NCBI RefSeq assembly: GCF_900156075.1
Contig: NZ_FTMM01000018.1
Span: 1 to 64,000, forward strand
DNA length: 64,000 bases
Reading direction: 5' to 3'
From: Chryseobacterium sp. RU37D
GTDB taxonomy: Bacteria > Bacteroidota > Bacteroidia > Flavobacteriales > Weeksellaceae
The position numbers and the translations under genes are program-made. This document shows positions 1 to 7,997 of the stretch, one piece after another. The notes under the pieces were generated by a model. The model ran no database searches. It was not told where the DNA came from and worked only from the letters and a program-made list of their open reading frames with translations. Position 1 is the stretch's first letter. Each line of letters starts with the position of its first letter.

Positions 1-87
1 ATAAGATTTGAAACGTTGGATATTACTTGGAAGAATCTGCATTTTTTAGCATTTTCTTTAAGATTAATCAAAAAATTAAAAGTTTAA
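1..87 (+). CDS. possible 3' end of an unidentified CDS (partial)
   Basis: Frame 1 is open from the window edge to a TAA at 85-87 and encodes 28 residues ending RLIKKLKV, with a hydrophobic/basic mix that would suit a protein C-terminus. The other two forward frames contain early stops. An open run this short can occur by chance in AT-rich DNA, and no family is recognisable. The upstream sequence would settle it. Confidence 0.25.
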   Translation: MRFETLDITWKNLHFLAFSLRLIKKLKV

Positions 88-203
88 ACAACTTCATTGA
101 TAATACTTTCATCCTCATTCTTCTATCTTCCAACTTTTGACAAAATCAGGATAATTTAAAATACAATTATCATTTAGTTCAAGATCAGTTTACAAACAAT
201 ATC

Positions 204-211
204 TACTTTCG
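204..211 (+). promoter_or_regulatory. candidate -7 element TACTTTCG for the phytase-like gene
   Basis: TACTTTCG matches the TAnnTTTG element of Bacteroidota with one change (TTCG). It lies 18 nt before the ATG at 230. No convincing -33 TTTG is seen at the usual distance. Confidence 0.3.
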
Positions 212-229
212 CTTCCAATAAAAGTGAAC

Positions 230-1489
230 ATGAAAAAATTCTTAGTACCCTTTCTTGCTAGTGTTACTTTAACGGCCTGCAATGATGATAATGTGAGCAA
301 TCAGGATATTAACTACTCTAAGCTTCCACAGGAATTTCCTTTCTCCACGCTGGTAACGTTAAACGGAATTAATGTGATCAATGGCGGCTTTGGTTCAGGG
401 GCTACGGCCCATCCCAGCCGGAAAGGAGAATTTTATGTAATCACCGATCGTGGCCCAAATGTAGCCTATTCCAACGGTATCAAAATCCTTGTTCCAAATT
501 TTACGCCGACGATTATGCATTTTAAAATTAATGCAGATGGAAACATAGAAGTGATCAAATATATTAAACTTAAAAATCCTTCCGGGCTGCCCATTACAGG
601 CCTTCCAAATCCTACAGGTATGGGAAGCACGGGAGAAACTGCCTATGCTGCAGATGGAAGTGTCTTGGGGACGGATTCTTATGGGCTTGACAGTGAAAGT
701 ATTGTAGCTGCAGCAGACGGAACATTTTGGGTTTCTGATGAATACGGCCCTCATATTGTTCATTACAGTGCAGATGGAGTCGAAATGGAAAGGATCAGCC
801 CTATCGGTGTGAATACGGGTACAAGAAAACTGCCGGCTGTTTTTGCAAAGAGAAGACCCAACCGTGGAATGGAGGGAATGTGCATGACACCCGACGGGAA
901 AATACTGGTAGGAACGATGCAGTCTACCATGTATGTACCGACAAAAGCGCTCGCAATCAACACTACGCTGACCAGAATTGTAACGTTTGACATCGCAACG
1001 GGGCAGACAAAACAATATTTATATAAACAGGATGGCGGAGCTTCTGATTCTGTCTGTGATATTACTCCGATAAGCAATACGGAGTTCTTGGTCATTGAAC
1101 GGGATGGGAATTTCGGTTCTGCTGGCGGACTTAAAAAAGTTTACAGAATAAATATAGCCGGAGCTACGGATGTTTCCGGAACTGATCTTTCGGCCGTGGA
1201 CGGAATGAAGATCAACGGGAAGGCACTGGAGCAGTCTACCTGGGATGAAATCAATACCGCAGGAATAAAGCCCGTAACTAAGGTTTTAGCTGTTGATTTA
1301 GTTGCCAAGCTGGGTTATGAGCATGATAAGTTTGAAGGAATTGTGTATTTAGGAAATAATAAGCTGGCTGTTTTTAATGATGATGATTTCGGTGTTGCCG
1401 ATGATGGAAATGGAAATCCAAAAACGAAAATTCTCCCTAAAACTGGGAAACAGGATAAAGGGACAATGTATATAGTCGATATTCAATAA
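230..1489 (+). CDS. phytase-like esterase-domain lipoprotein
   Basis: This 419-residue protein appears to belong to the esterase-like-activity-of-phytase family, a beta-propeller group secreted by many bacteria. The N-terminus is a lipoprotein signal (MKKFLVPFLASVTLTAC, Cys17), so it is expected to be exported and lipidated. Family-type motifs are DGTFWVSDEYGPHI, NRGMEGMCMTPDGKIL and KFEGIVYLGNNKLAVFNDDD, the acidic ones probably binding metal. A GTG six bases upstream (224) is in frame, but the ATG at 230 gives the cleaner signal peptide. The gene stands alone and ends at a strong terminator. True phytase or phosphoesterase activity is not established for most of this family, so the substrate is unknown. 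Confidence 0.8.
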   Translation: MKKFLVPFLASVTLTACNDDNVSNQDINYSKLPQEFPFSTLVTLNGINVINGGFGSGATAHPSRKGEFYVITDRGPNVAYSNGIKILVPNFTPTIMHFKINADGNIEVIKYIKLKNPSGLPITGLPNPTGMGSTGETAYAADGSVLGTDSYGLDSESIVAAADGTFWVSDEYGPHIVHYSADGVEMERISPIGVNTGTRKLPAVFAKRRPNRGMEGMCMTPDGKILVGTMQSTMYVPTKALAINTTLTRIVTFDIATGQTKQYLYKQDGGASDSVCDITPISNTEFLVIERDGNFGSAGGLKKVYRINIAGATDVSGTDLSAVDGMKINGKALEQSTWDEINTAGIKPVTKVLAVDLVAKLGYEHDKFEGIVYLGNNKLAVFNDDDFGVADDGNGNPKTKILPKTGKQDKGTMYIVDIQ

Positions 1490-1500
1490 TTAGATTTTGT

Positions 1501-1535
1501 AAAAAGTGGCGGCATCGAAGATGCCGCCGCTTTTT
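1501..1535. terminator. bidirectional rho-independent terminator
   Basis: An 11-bp GC-rich stem (1506-1516 with 1520-1530, GAA loop) is flanked by five A on the left and five T on the right. It can therefore serve both the rightward phytase-like gene and the leftward tpiA operon. Confidence 0.9.
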
Positions 1536-1563
1536 AATTATTTATATCTGTGGGAAAAATAAA

Positions 1564-2322
1564 TTAATTAAAAGCTTCAATAATTTTAGAGAAATCTTCT
1601 AATTTCAAAGCTGCTCCGCCAATCAATCCACCATCAATGTCAGGTTGAGAGAAAATTTCCTTTGCGTTATCAGGCTTTACTGATCCGCCGTAAAGAATGG
1701 AAACTTCATCAGCTACTTCCTGTCCGTATTTCGCAGCGATAATGCTTCTGATGTGAGCGTGAATTTCCTGAGCCTGTTCAGGAGTTGCTGTTTCCCCGGT
1801 TCCGATAGCCCAAACCGGCTCATAAGCGATCACTACCTTTTTGATTTCTTCAGCAGAAAGAGTGAAAAGTGCCACTTCGGTCTGGTTTTTTACTACTTCT
1901 AAATGCTGTCCGGCTTTTCTTTGGTCTAATGTTTCTCCGTTGCAGTAAATAGGGATTAATCCTTTATCTAAAGCTAATTTGATCTTTCTGTTGCAGTGAG
2001 AATCGGTTTCTCCGTGATACTGTCTTCTTTCGGAATGGCCGATCAAAGAACCCGTTGCATCAATTGATTCCAGCATATCTGCAGAAATTTCTCCGGTATA
2101 AGCGCCACTTTCATGCTCACTCATATCTTGAGAAAATACACCGATTTCGTCTTTTTCGAAAATATCTTTCGCCATCATTAAATATAAAGACGGAGGTGCA
2201 ATCCACACTTCACAGTTTGTCGTATTGTTGTTTTTATAGCTTAGTAACTGAACCATTAATTGTTGGGCATCAATTACATTTTTATTCATTTTCCAGTTTC
2301 CTGCAACTATTTTTCTTCTCAT
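1564..2322 (-). CDS. tpiA: triosephosphate isomerase
   Basis: This enzyme interconverts dihydroxyacetone phosphate and glyceraldehyde-3-phosphate in glycolysis and gluconeogenesis in the cytoplasm. All catalytic parts are visible in the 252-residue TIM barrel: GNWKMN with Asn9 and Lys11, IGHSERR with the electrophile His96, YEPVWAIGTG with the base Glu168 and the flexible loop, and the phosphate-binding GGSVKPDNA near the C-terminus. Length is normal for bacterial TIM. It is the last gene of a leftward run, 16 nt behind the S9 peptidase, and ends before a bidirectional terminator. Confidence 0.98.
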   Translation of the reverse strand: MRRKIVAGNWKMNKNVIDAQQLMVQLLSYKNNNTTNCEVWIAPPSLYLMMAKDIFEKDEIGVFSQDMSEHESGAYTGEISADMLESIDATGSLIGHSERRQYHGETDSHCNRKIKLALDKGLIPIYCNGETLDQRKAGQHLEVVKNQTEVALFTLSAEEIKKVVIAYEPVWAIGTGETATPEQAQEIHAHIRSIIAAKYGQEVADEVSILYGGSVKPDNAKEIFSQPDIDGGLIGGAALKLEDFSKIIEAFN

Positions 2323-2338
2323 AGATTTATTTAATTAT

Positions 2339-4465
2339 TTATTTATTAATTCCTTCTAGTTTAAACATGAAAGCATATACCAAAGCTAGATCCTTAAGAT
2401 AATCAAATCTTCCGGAAGCTCCACCGTGACCATAATCCATATCTGTTTTTAATAACAAGACGTTTTTGTCTGTTTTTAGATTTCTCATTTTTGCGACCCA
2501 TTTTGCAGGTTCAAAATATTGCACTTGAGAGTCATGCAGACCTGTTGTTACTAAAATATTAGGATAATTTTTCTTTTCTACATTTTCATACGGAGAATAA
2601 GACTTCATATAGAAATAAGCCTCTTTATTATTAGGATTTCCCCATTCATCGTATTCATTGGTCGTCAATGGAATGCTTTCATCAAGCATTGTATTCACCA
2701 CATCTACAAACGGAACCTGTGAAACTACACCGTTCCATAAATTTGGATTCATATTCACAACAGCTCCCATGAGTAATCCTCCTGCACTTCTTCCTTGAGC
2801 ATACAAATGTTTTGGAGAAGTATATTTTTCTTTAACCAAATATTCTCCTGTGTTGATGAAGTCGGTAAAAGTATTTTTCTTCATCATCATTTTCCCATCC
2901 TCATACCATTGTCTCCCCATTTCCTGACCACCTCTTATGTGTGCAACTGCAAAAGCAAATCCTCTGTTTAAAAGACTTAATCTGGAACTATTAAAGGTGG
3001 CATCCATAGAATAACCATAGGAACCATAGCCGTAAAGAAGGAGAGGGCCTTTACCGTCTTTTTTATATCCTTTTTTATAAACAATGGAAATAGGAATTTT
3101 AGTACCGTCATTAGCTGTGGCTAGGAGCCTTTCTGTTATGTAATTTTGCTTGTCATAACCACCGACTACTTCCTGTTGTTTCAGTAATGTTCTTTTTCCT
3201 GTTTTTAAATCCTGTTCGTATTGAGAATTAGGAGTAATCATAGATGTGTAAACAAACCTGAAATTATCTGTGTTGTACTCAGGATTGTCTGCTCCTGAGA
3301 TTGTATAAGTTGGCTCATCGAACTTCAAAAATTCCTTTTTACCGGTTTTTCGGTCAAAAATTACAAGCTGAGTAAGCCCATTTTGCCTTTCTGTGAATAC
3401 AAGATAATTTTTAAATGGGTCAACATTCTGCATAAGTACATCATTTCTGTGTGGAATAAAATCTTTCCAGTTTTCAACACTTGTTTTGTCTAAAGGAGTT
3501 TCTACAATTTTGAAATTGAGTGCATCTTTATTGGTTCTGATTAAGAATTTGTCTTCTAACGAGGTCACCGTGTACAAAACATTTTTCAATCTCGGCTGGA
3601 AGATTATAAATTCTTCATTTGGTTTATCAGCATCTAAGAATCTTGTTTCAGAAGAGGTTGTTGCGCCTGAATAGATTAGAATAAATTTTTGATTTTTTGA
3701 TTTGTATACAGAAATATAGTTGGTTTTATCTTTTTCTTCATATACTGTAATATCTTTATTGGAATCTGTTCCCAATGTATGTCTTTTAATTTTTTCTGAT
3801 AAAAGGGTAACAGGATTATTTTGCGTGTAAAAAATAGTTTTATTATCATTAGCCCATTCGGATGAACCACTGGTATCTTTAATTCCCAGATAGGTTATTG
3901 TTCCTGTTTCAAGATCTTTTAGAAACAGCTTATATTGTCTTCTTGAAACATCATCAACAGCATAGATCATTTTACTATTATCCGGACTAATGCTGAAGTC
4001 TGTAGCAGAGTAATAAGGATGACCTTCGGCAAGCTTATCTACATCAAGAAGGATTTCTTCAGTAGCACTAAGACTGCCTTTTTTTCTGCAATATTTGAAA
4101 TACTGTTTTCCTGGTTCCGTTCGGGTATAATAATAGTAGCCATTTTTGAAGACGGGTACAGACTCATCTTTTTCCTTTATTCTTGCCTTCATTTCTTGAA
4201 AAAGCAGATTTCTGAAAGACTCTGTATCCTTCATCATTTCTTCTAAATAGCTGTTTTCAGCTTTCAGATAGTCAACTACTTTAGTAGAATCTTTTCCTTT
4301 CTTAAAATAATCGATCATCCAATAATAAGGATCGTTTACCTTATCAGAGTGAATGTCTCTGATGTGTTCCTGCTTATCGGCAATTGGTGCTTTAAGGTCT
4401 GGCCACTTTTGAGCTTGCATTGTTGAAATACTCATGATTAATAAACCGAAATAAATTTTTCTCAT
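2339..4465 (-). CDS. prolyl oligopeptidase family (S9A) serine peptidase, oligopeptidase B-like
   Basis: This is a 708-residue secreted or periplasmic S9 peptidase expected to cut short peptides, perhaps after basic residues as in oligopeptidase B. It has a signal peptide (MRKIYFGLLIMSISTMQAQ), a beta-propeller region over roughly residues 60-430, and a C-terminal alpha/beta-hydrolase domain. The catalytic triad can be placed as Ser560 in GRSAGG, Asp645 in GLHDSQV and His680 in DYGHGG. The gene lies between the TerB-like gene and tpiA in one leftward run. The separation from PEP versus PtrB subfamilies is inferred from overall pattern only. Confidence 0.88.
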   Translation of the reverse strand: MRKIYFGLLIMSISTMQAQKWPDLKAPIADKQEHIRDIHSDKVNDPYYWMIDYFKKGKDSTKVVDYLKAENSYLEEMMKDTESFRNLLFQEMKARIKEKDESVPVFKNGYYYYTRTEPGKQYFKYCRKKGSLSATEEILLDVDKLAEGHPYYSATDFSISPDNSKMIYAVDDVSRRQYKLFLKDLETGTITYLGIKDTSGSSEWANDNKTIFYTQNNPVTLLSEKIKRHTLGTDSNKDITVYEEKDKTNYISVYKSKNQKFILIYSGATTSSETRFLDADKPNEEFIIFQPRLKNVLYTVTSLEDKFLIRTNKDALNFKIVETPLDKTSVENWKDFIPHRNDVLMQNVDPFKNYLVFTERQNGLTQLVIFDRKTGKKEFLKFDEPTYTISGADNPEYNTDNFRFVYTSMITPNSQYEQDLKTGKRTLLKQQEVVGGYDKQNYITERLLATANDGTKIPISIVYKKGYKKDGKGPLLLYGYGSYGYSMDATFNSSRLSLLNRGFAFAVAHIRGGQEMGRQWYEDGKMMMKKNTFTDFINTGEYLVKEKYTSPKHLYAQGRSAGGLLMGAVVNMNPNLWNGVVSQVPFVDVVNTMLDESIPLTTNEYDEWGNPNNKEAYFYMKSYSPYENVEKKNYPNILVTTGLHDSQVQYFEPAKWVAKMRNLKTDKNVLLLKTDMDYGHGGASGRFDYLKDLALVYAFMFKLEGINK

Positions 4466-4537
4466 ATTTATGTATTATTTATTAAAAGTCAGAAATCAGT
4501 ATTATTTAGTTCTTACTGATTTCTAGCTTTTTTAGAT

Positions 4538-4888
4538 TTAATTAATTTTCCAGAGGTTTTTCAAAAGCGTATAAAAAATATGCTCTTCATCAGTCACTTT
4601 ATTATCGGCTTTAATCAACGTTTTTGCAAATTGTATAAAACTCAGACGCTCTTCTTCCGTGGAATCATCGTAGAAGCAGCGGGCATGGAATTCAAAATGA
4701 TCTTTCCATTCTTCCGGCTTTAATAAAGCGATTACTTCGAGCTCATTATCCAAATTTATTTTAAAAGGAAACTCATCAGCAAGATACTGCTGGACAAGCA
4801 TTCCTTCTTCTGGGGCAAACTCCCCGTCCACAGAGGAAAGTATCATTAATAAGTGGTAACCGGCGATCGGTTTATTTGACTTTTGCAT
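4538..4888 (-). CDS. TerB-like small acidic helical protein
   Basis: This 116-residue soluble protein has two helix-loop segments that resemble TerB family repeats: SSVDGEFAPEEG near residue 18 and KADNKVTDEEHIF near residue 93. TerB-fold proteins carry conserved acidic residues and are linked to metal or membrane-stress responses, but no function is known for these stand-alone forms. No signal peptide or membrane segment is seen. It sits between the DoxX/BT_3928 gene and the S9 peptidase in a leftward run with gaps of about 70-80 nt. Confidence 0.6.
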   Translation of the reverse strand: MQKSNKPIAGYHLLMILSSVDGEFAPEEGMLVQQYLADEFPFKINLDNELEVIALLKPEEWKDHFEFHARCFYDDSTEEERLSFIQFAKTLIKADNKVTDEEHIFYTLLKNLWKIN

Positions 4889-4969
4889 TTTTAAATTTAT
4901 AGTTTAAAGTTTAGTGTTTAATCTTTTTTATTTTGGGTTTCGGGATTCTCGGTTAAAATCTACGATTGG

Positions 4970-6082
4970 TTATTTCACATAATCTTTTGCAGGCTGCTTA
5001 TCCACAATTTTGCCATTTTGTAAAACTAAAACAAAAGGATTGCTTCTCGCGATAGTTTTAATGGCGGTTCCGTCCATCATCATATTTTTAATGGTTTTAA
5101 AAGTATTAGGATCAGTGGAAACTCCATATACTACATTGGCTCCCTGGCTATTAACTTTAGCTTCTACCTGCTTTAGCAGATTTTGGGAAACATCTTTCGG
5201 GTGATAAGAGAAAACAAGGATAGCTTTTGGGGCATTGATGACCTCGTCAGTTACTTCCATTCCGGTTGGATCTTCAATTTTAAACTTTACGATTTCAGAT
5301 TTATAACCTTCTTTTACCAGCACAGATTCATTTTTTCCTTCTTCAATTTTCCATGGTGACCCTTCTGCCCAATATTCTGTTTTCTTGATATAATCGTCTT
5401 GGTTTACCTTTAAAACCTCTCCGGTTTTCTGATTTTTAAGAGAGTAAAAAGTTTTATATTCAGAAGGGTTTTTGTTGATTTTTTCCTTTTCAGCTTTCAA
5501 GTCTGTCCCGATTTTATAATCACGGAAATCAATAAGCGGCTCATGTGCAATTCCTTGATACATTACGTAAACCATTACAAAAGAAAATACCCCTAAAAGA
5601 ATATACTTAAATGTATCCGGTGAATTTCTTCTTTGGTCAGAACTATACTCGTCTTTTCTTCCGAACTCTTTTCTGTGGAGAATAAATACTATAATTAATC
5701 CTGAAAGTAGTACAATATCCTTAATAAAGCTCTGCCATGGTGTAAATTTTATAGCATCCCCGAAACATCCGCAATCCGTTACTACATTGTAATAAGCGGA
5801 ATAGAAGGTAAGGAATCCAAAGAAAATACAAAGGGCAATTAATGTGGAAAGGGTGAACTTAAGCTTTAATTTTAATAAAAGCATAAACCCTAAAAAAAGC
5901 TCTAAAACCACTACAATGATTGACAGCGGAAGGGCAAATTTTTCAAAAAAAAGCATATTAAAAACAGCAGGAGAGAAGTATTCTTCCATTTTAAAGGAAA
6001 AACCTACCAGATCCACCGCTTTTACAAATCCAGAAAGGATGAAAATAACAGCAATAACGAAACGTAATAAACCTTTTATCAT
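4970..6082 (-). CDS. BT_3928-like DoxX/MauE-type membrane protein with thioredoxin-like tail
   Basis: Starting at MIKGLLRF gives 370 residues. The N-terminal half has about four membrane helices of the DoxX/MauE type, including the redox-suggestive motif DCGCFG in a periplasmic or membrane-edge loop. After a further membrane helix (LLGVFSFVMVYVMYQG) the C-terminal half is soluble and may carry a thioredoxin-like fold, without a clear CxxC. I chose the ATG at 6082 because it lies one base after the stop of the DUF1599 gene; an in-frame ATG at 6106 would add eight residues and overlap. Its placement in the same run as DUF1599 and tpiA resembles a common Bacteroidota arrangement. Biochemical role unknown. 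Confidence 0.75.
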   Translation of the reverse strand: MIKGLLRFVIAVIFILSGFVKAVDLVGFSFKMEEYFSPAVFNMLFFEKFALPLSIIVVVLELFLGFMLLLKLKLKFTLSTLIALCIFFGFLTFYSAYYNVVTDCGCFGDAIKFTPWQSFIKDIVLLSGLIIVFILHRKEFGRKDEYSSDQRRNSPDTFKYILLGVFSFVMVYVMYQGIAHEPLIDFRDYKIGTDLKAEKEKINKNPSEYKTFYSLKNQKTGEVLKVNQDDYIKKTEYWAEGSPWKIEEGKNESVLVKEGYKSEIVKFKIEDPTGMEVTDEVINAPKAILVFSYHPKDVSQNLLKQVEAKVNSQGANVVYGVSTDPNTFKTIKNMMMDGTAIKTIARSNPFVLVLQNGKIVDKQPAKDYVK

Positions 6083-6083
6083 A

Positions 6084-6650
6084 TTAAATAGTTTTAGATT
6101 CAACATTGTTTTCTTTTTCAGAGAATTTTATTAAGCAGAATACTGCGTAGTTCAGCATATCAAAATAATTGGCGTTTAGGCCTTCTGAAACAATGGTAAC
6201 TCCTTGATTGTCTTCAATTTGTTTTGTTCTTAAAACTTTCTGGTAAATTAAATCCGTAATAGAAGAAATTCTCATGTCTCTCCACGCTTCCCCATAATCA
6301 TGGTTTTTTCTTTCCATTAATTGCTGAGCTTCAGCGGAATATTTATCGTAAAGATTCAAAATCTCCTCTTTATTTTCGTTAAAATCATTAGAAAAGCCTT
6401 TTTCAAGCTGTATAAGTCCAATAATTGAATAGTTGACAATAGCAATGAATTCATCTTCTTCGCTTTCATCAACCATTTTTTTGTCGGTCATCTGTAATGT
6501 ACGGATTCTGTTGACTTTAATATAAATCTGGTCCGTAATAGAACTTGGCCTTAAAACCCGCCACGCAGCACCGTAATCCTGTAATTTTTTGCTGAAAAGT
6601 TCACGGCACTGATCAATAATTTTCTCGAACTGTATTGATGTATCTGACAT
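6084..6650 (-). CDS. DUF1599 domain protein with internal duplication
   Basis: This 188-residue cytoplasmic protein is built from two copies of one unit. Residues 25-31 read DYGAAWR and 118-124 read DYGEAWR; each is followed by an SSITD-(L/Q)IY-K-V-R segment. This is the DUF1599 pattern of Bacteroidota, whose function is not known. The protein is rich in conserved Asp/Glu/Arg, so a metal- or nucleotide-binding role is possible but unproven. It heads the leftward run that ends in tpiA and is divergent from folP. A -7 element lies at 6668-6675. Confidence 0.82.
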   Translation of the reverse strand: MSDTSIQFEKIIDQCRELFSKKLQDYGAAWRVLRPSSITDQIYIKVNRIRTLQMTDKKMVDESEEDEFIAIVNYSIIGLIQLEKGFSNDFNENKEEILNLYDKYSAEAQQLMERKNHDYGEAWRDMRISSITDLIYQKVLRTKQIEDNQGVTIVSEGLNANYFDMLNYAVFCLIKFSEKENNVESKTI

Positions 6651-6667
6651 AAATCCTCTTAATCTTC

Positions 6668-6675
6668 CAAATATA
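6668..6675 (-). promoter_or_regulatory. candidate -7 element TATATTTG for the DUF1599-tpiA run
   Basis: On the minus strand TATATTTG lies 17 nt before the DUF1599 start, with GAGGA between them. A clear -33 element was not identified. Confidence 0.4.
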
Positions 6676-6726
6676 CGAATTAGGTTTTAGGTAGCAGAGA
6701 TCGAGGCTCAGTTTTTTGGCTTGAAG

Positions 6727-6757
6727 TTGGAGTTTATAGAGCAGAATAGTATTTTTG
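6727..6757 (+). promoter_or_regulatory. folP promoter with -7 element abutting the start codon
   Basis: TATTTTTG (6750-6757) matches TAnnTTTG, and TTG at 6727-6729 lies 20 nt upstream as a -33 element. Only four bases (CGAT) separate the box from the ATG at 6762, so transcription would start at or next to the start codon. Confidence 0.5.
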
Positions 6758-6761
6758 CGAT

Positions 6762-7616
6762 ATGCAAAATCGTTTCTCATCTATCAATTATCATTCATTA
6801 AATTGTAACGGAAGACTGGTTGATCTGTCGACTCCAAAAATCATGGGAATTCTGAATCTTACACCGGATTCTTTTTCTGATGGAGGACAATTTAACAACG
6901 AAAAATTAGCACTAGAGTATGCCGGGAAGTTACTGAAAGAAGGTGCGGAAATTATTGATATCGGGCCGCAGTCAACACGCCCGAAAGCAGATTTTTTAAG
7001 CAGCGAAGAAGAAATAAGAAGAATCGGGAATGTTATTTCTTTAATAAAAAAAGAATTTCCGCAGGCATTGGTATCATTAGATACTTTTTATGCTGAAACT
7101 GTAAGGTTCGGCTTTGATGAAGGAATTGATATTATTAATGATATTTCGGGAGGCCATTATGATGATAAAATGTTTGATACAGCGGTAGAAACAAAATTGC
7201 CTTATATTTTAATGCATGTAAATCCTTTATATGAAATGATGCACAGTAAAATAAAATTCGCGGATATTACTCTTTCTGTGAATCAGTATTTTTCTGAAAA
7301 AACGTTGGAGCTATTAGAAAAAGGGGTGACAGACATTATTATTGATCCCGGTATTGGCTTCGGAAAAACGGTGGAAGATCAGATTAAAATAATAGATGAG
7401 ACAAGATTTTTAGGTTTTGAAAAATTTCCTTTATTAATTGGGATTTCGAGAAAATCTTTCATTTACAAGCCTTTGAAAAAATCACCTTTGGATATTAATA
7501 ACGAGACACAAAAACTTCACATGAAAGTTTTAGAGCAGGGCGCAAAAATTTTACGCGTTCATGATATTGCTGAAGCAAAGAAAACAGTTGATGCTTTTTT
7601 GAGCTATCAATTATGA
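6762..7616 (+). CDS. folP: dihydropteroate synthase
   Basis: This enzyme condenses 6-hydroxymethyl-dihydropterin diphosphate with p-aminobenzoate in folate synthesis. The 284-residue TIM-barrel shows the family motifs in order: MGILNLTPDSFSDGG (28-42), IDIGPQSTRP, DIINDISGG, an LMHVN stretch, DPGIGFGKT, GISRKSF and the C-terminal LRVHDI. Length is typical. It is transcribed alone, divergent from the DUF1599 run, with a promoter so close that the mRNA may lack a leader. The start at 6762 keeps a 27-residue N-terminal extension ahead of the barrel; a later start would remove part of the conserved core. Confidence 0.96.
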   Translation: MQNRFSSINYHSLNCNGRLVDLSTPKIMGILNLTPDSFSDGGQFNNEKLALEYAGKLLKEGAEIIDIGPQSTRPKADFLSSEEEIRRIGNVISLIKKEFPQALVSLDTFYAETVRFGFDEGIDIINDISGGHYDDKMFDTAVETKLPYILMHVNPLYEMMHSKIKFADITLSVNQYFSEKTLELLEKGVTDIIIDPGIGFGKTVEDQIKIIDETRFLGFEKFPLLIGISRKSFIYKPLKKSPLDINNETQKLHMKVLEQGAKILRVHDIAEAKKTVDAFLSYQL

Positions 7617-7646
7617 GTTAATACTTATGAGTTTGAGGAGTTATAA

Positions 7647-7910
7647 TTAATTAAGGTTCGCTAGCTTATCTGCAAACTGTTTTGAAAATTCTTTTCTGTC
7701 TTCTTCCAATTTTTCCTTATTTGATGGTAAAATGTAGTTGAATAATGTTTTTTCTTCATTATCCAGAAAGATGATTTCTTTTTCATTTCCGTCAATCATT
7801 TGGGAGAAAATTTCCCACATGGAAGTGTCTTTTAGCTTTAATAATTCGAAGAATTGTTCTGCTTTTATTTCTATTTTCTGCATTGTATTCTGATTATTTT
7901 TGTTGCTCAT
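7647..7910 (-). CDS. small hypothetical protein, 87 aa
   Basis: No family is recognised. The product is charged and probably helical (for example EKLEEDRKEFSKQFADKL near the C-terminus), with no signal peptide or membrane segment. An internal Met at residue 10 (MQKIEIKAEQFF) is an alternative start. It is convergent with folP, 30 nt away, and about 90 nt ahead of DUF5686 on the same strand. The balanced amino acid composition and clean reading frame support it being real. Confidence 0.55.
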   Translation of the reverse strand: MSNKNNQNTMQKIEIKAEQFFELLKLKDTSMWEIFSQMIDGNEKEIIFLDNEEKTLFNYILPSNKEKLEEDRKEFSKQFADKLANLN

Positions 7911-7997
7911 TACTAATTTCTATTTATCTACCACCCGTCAAAAATCCTTTGAATTTTTACCACTCCTCCGGAGGAGAGAAATTTTCAATGTACGAAA

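Noticed and set aside
395..1015. 206-codon open frame on the minus strand
   Set aside because: It lies opposite the phytase-like gene, is Cys/Arg/His-rich with no signal or domain, and looks like a reverse-frame artefact.
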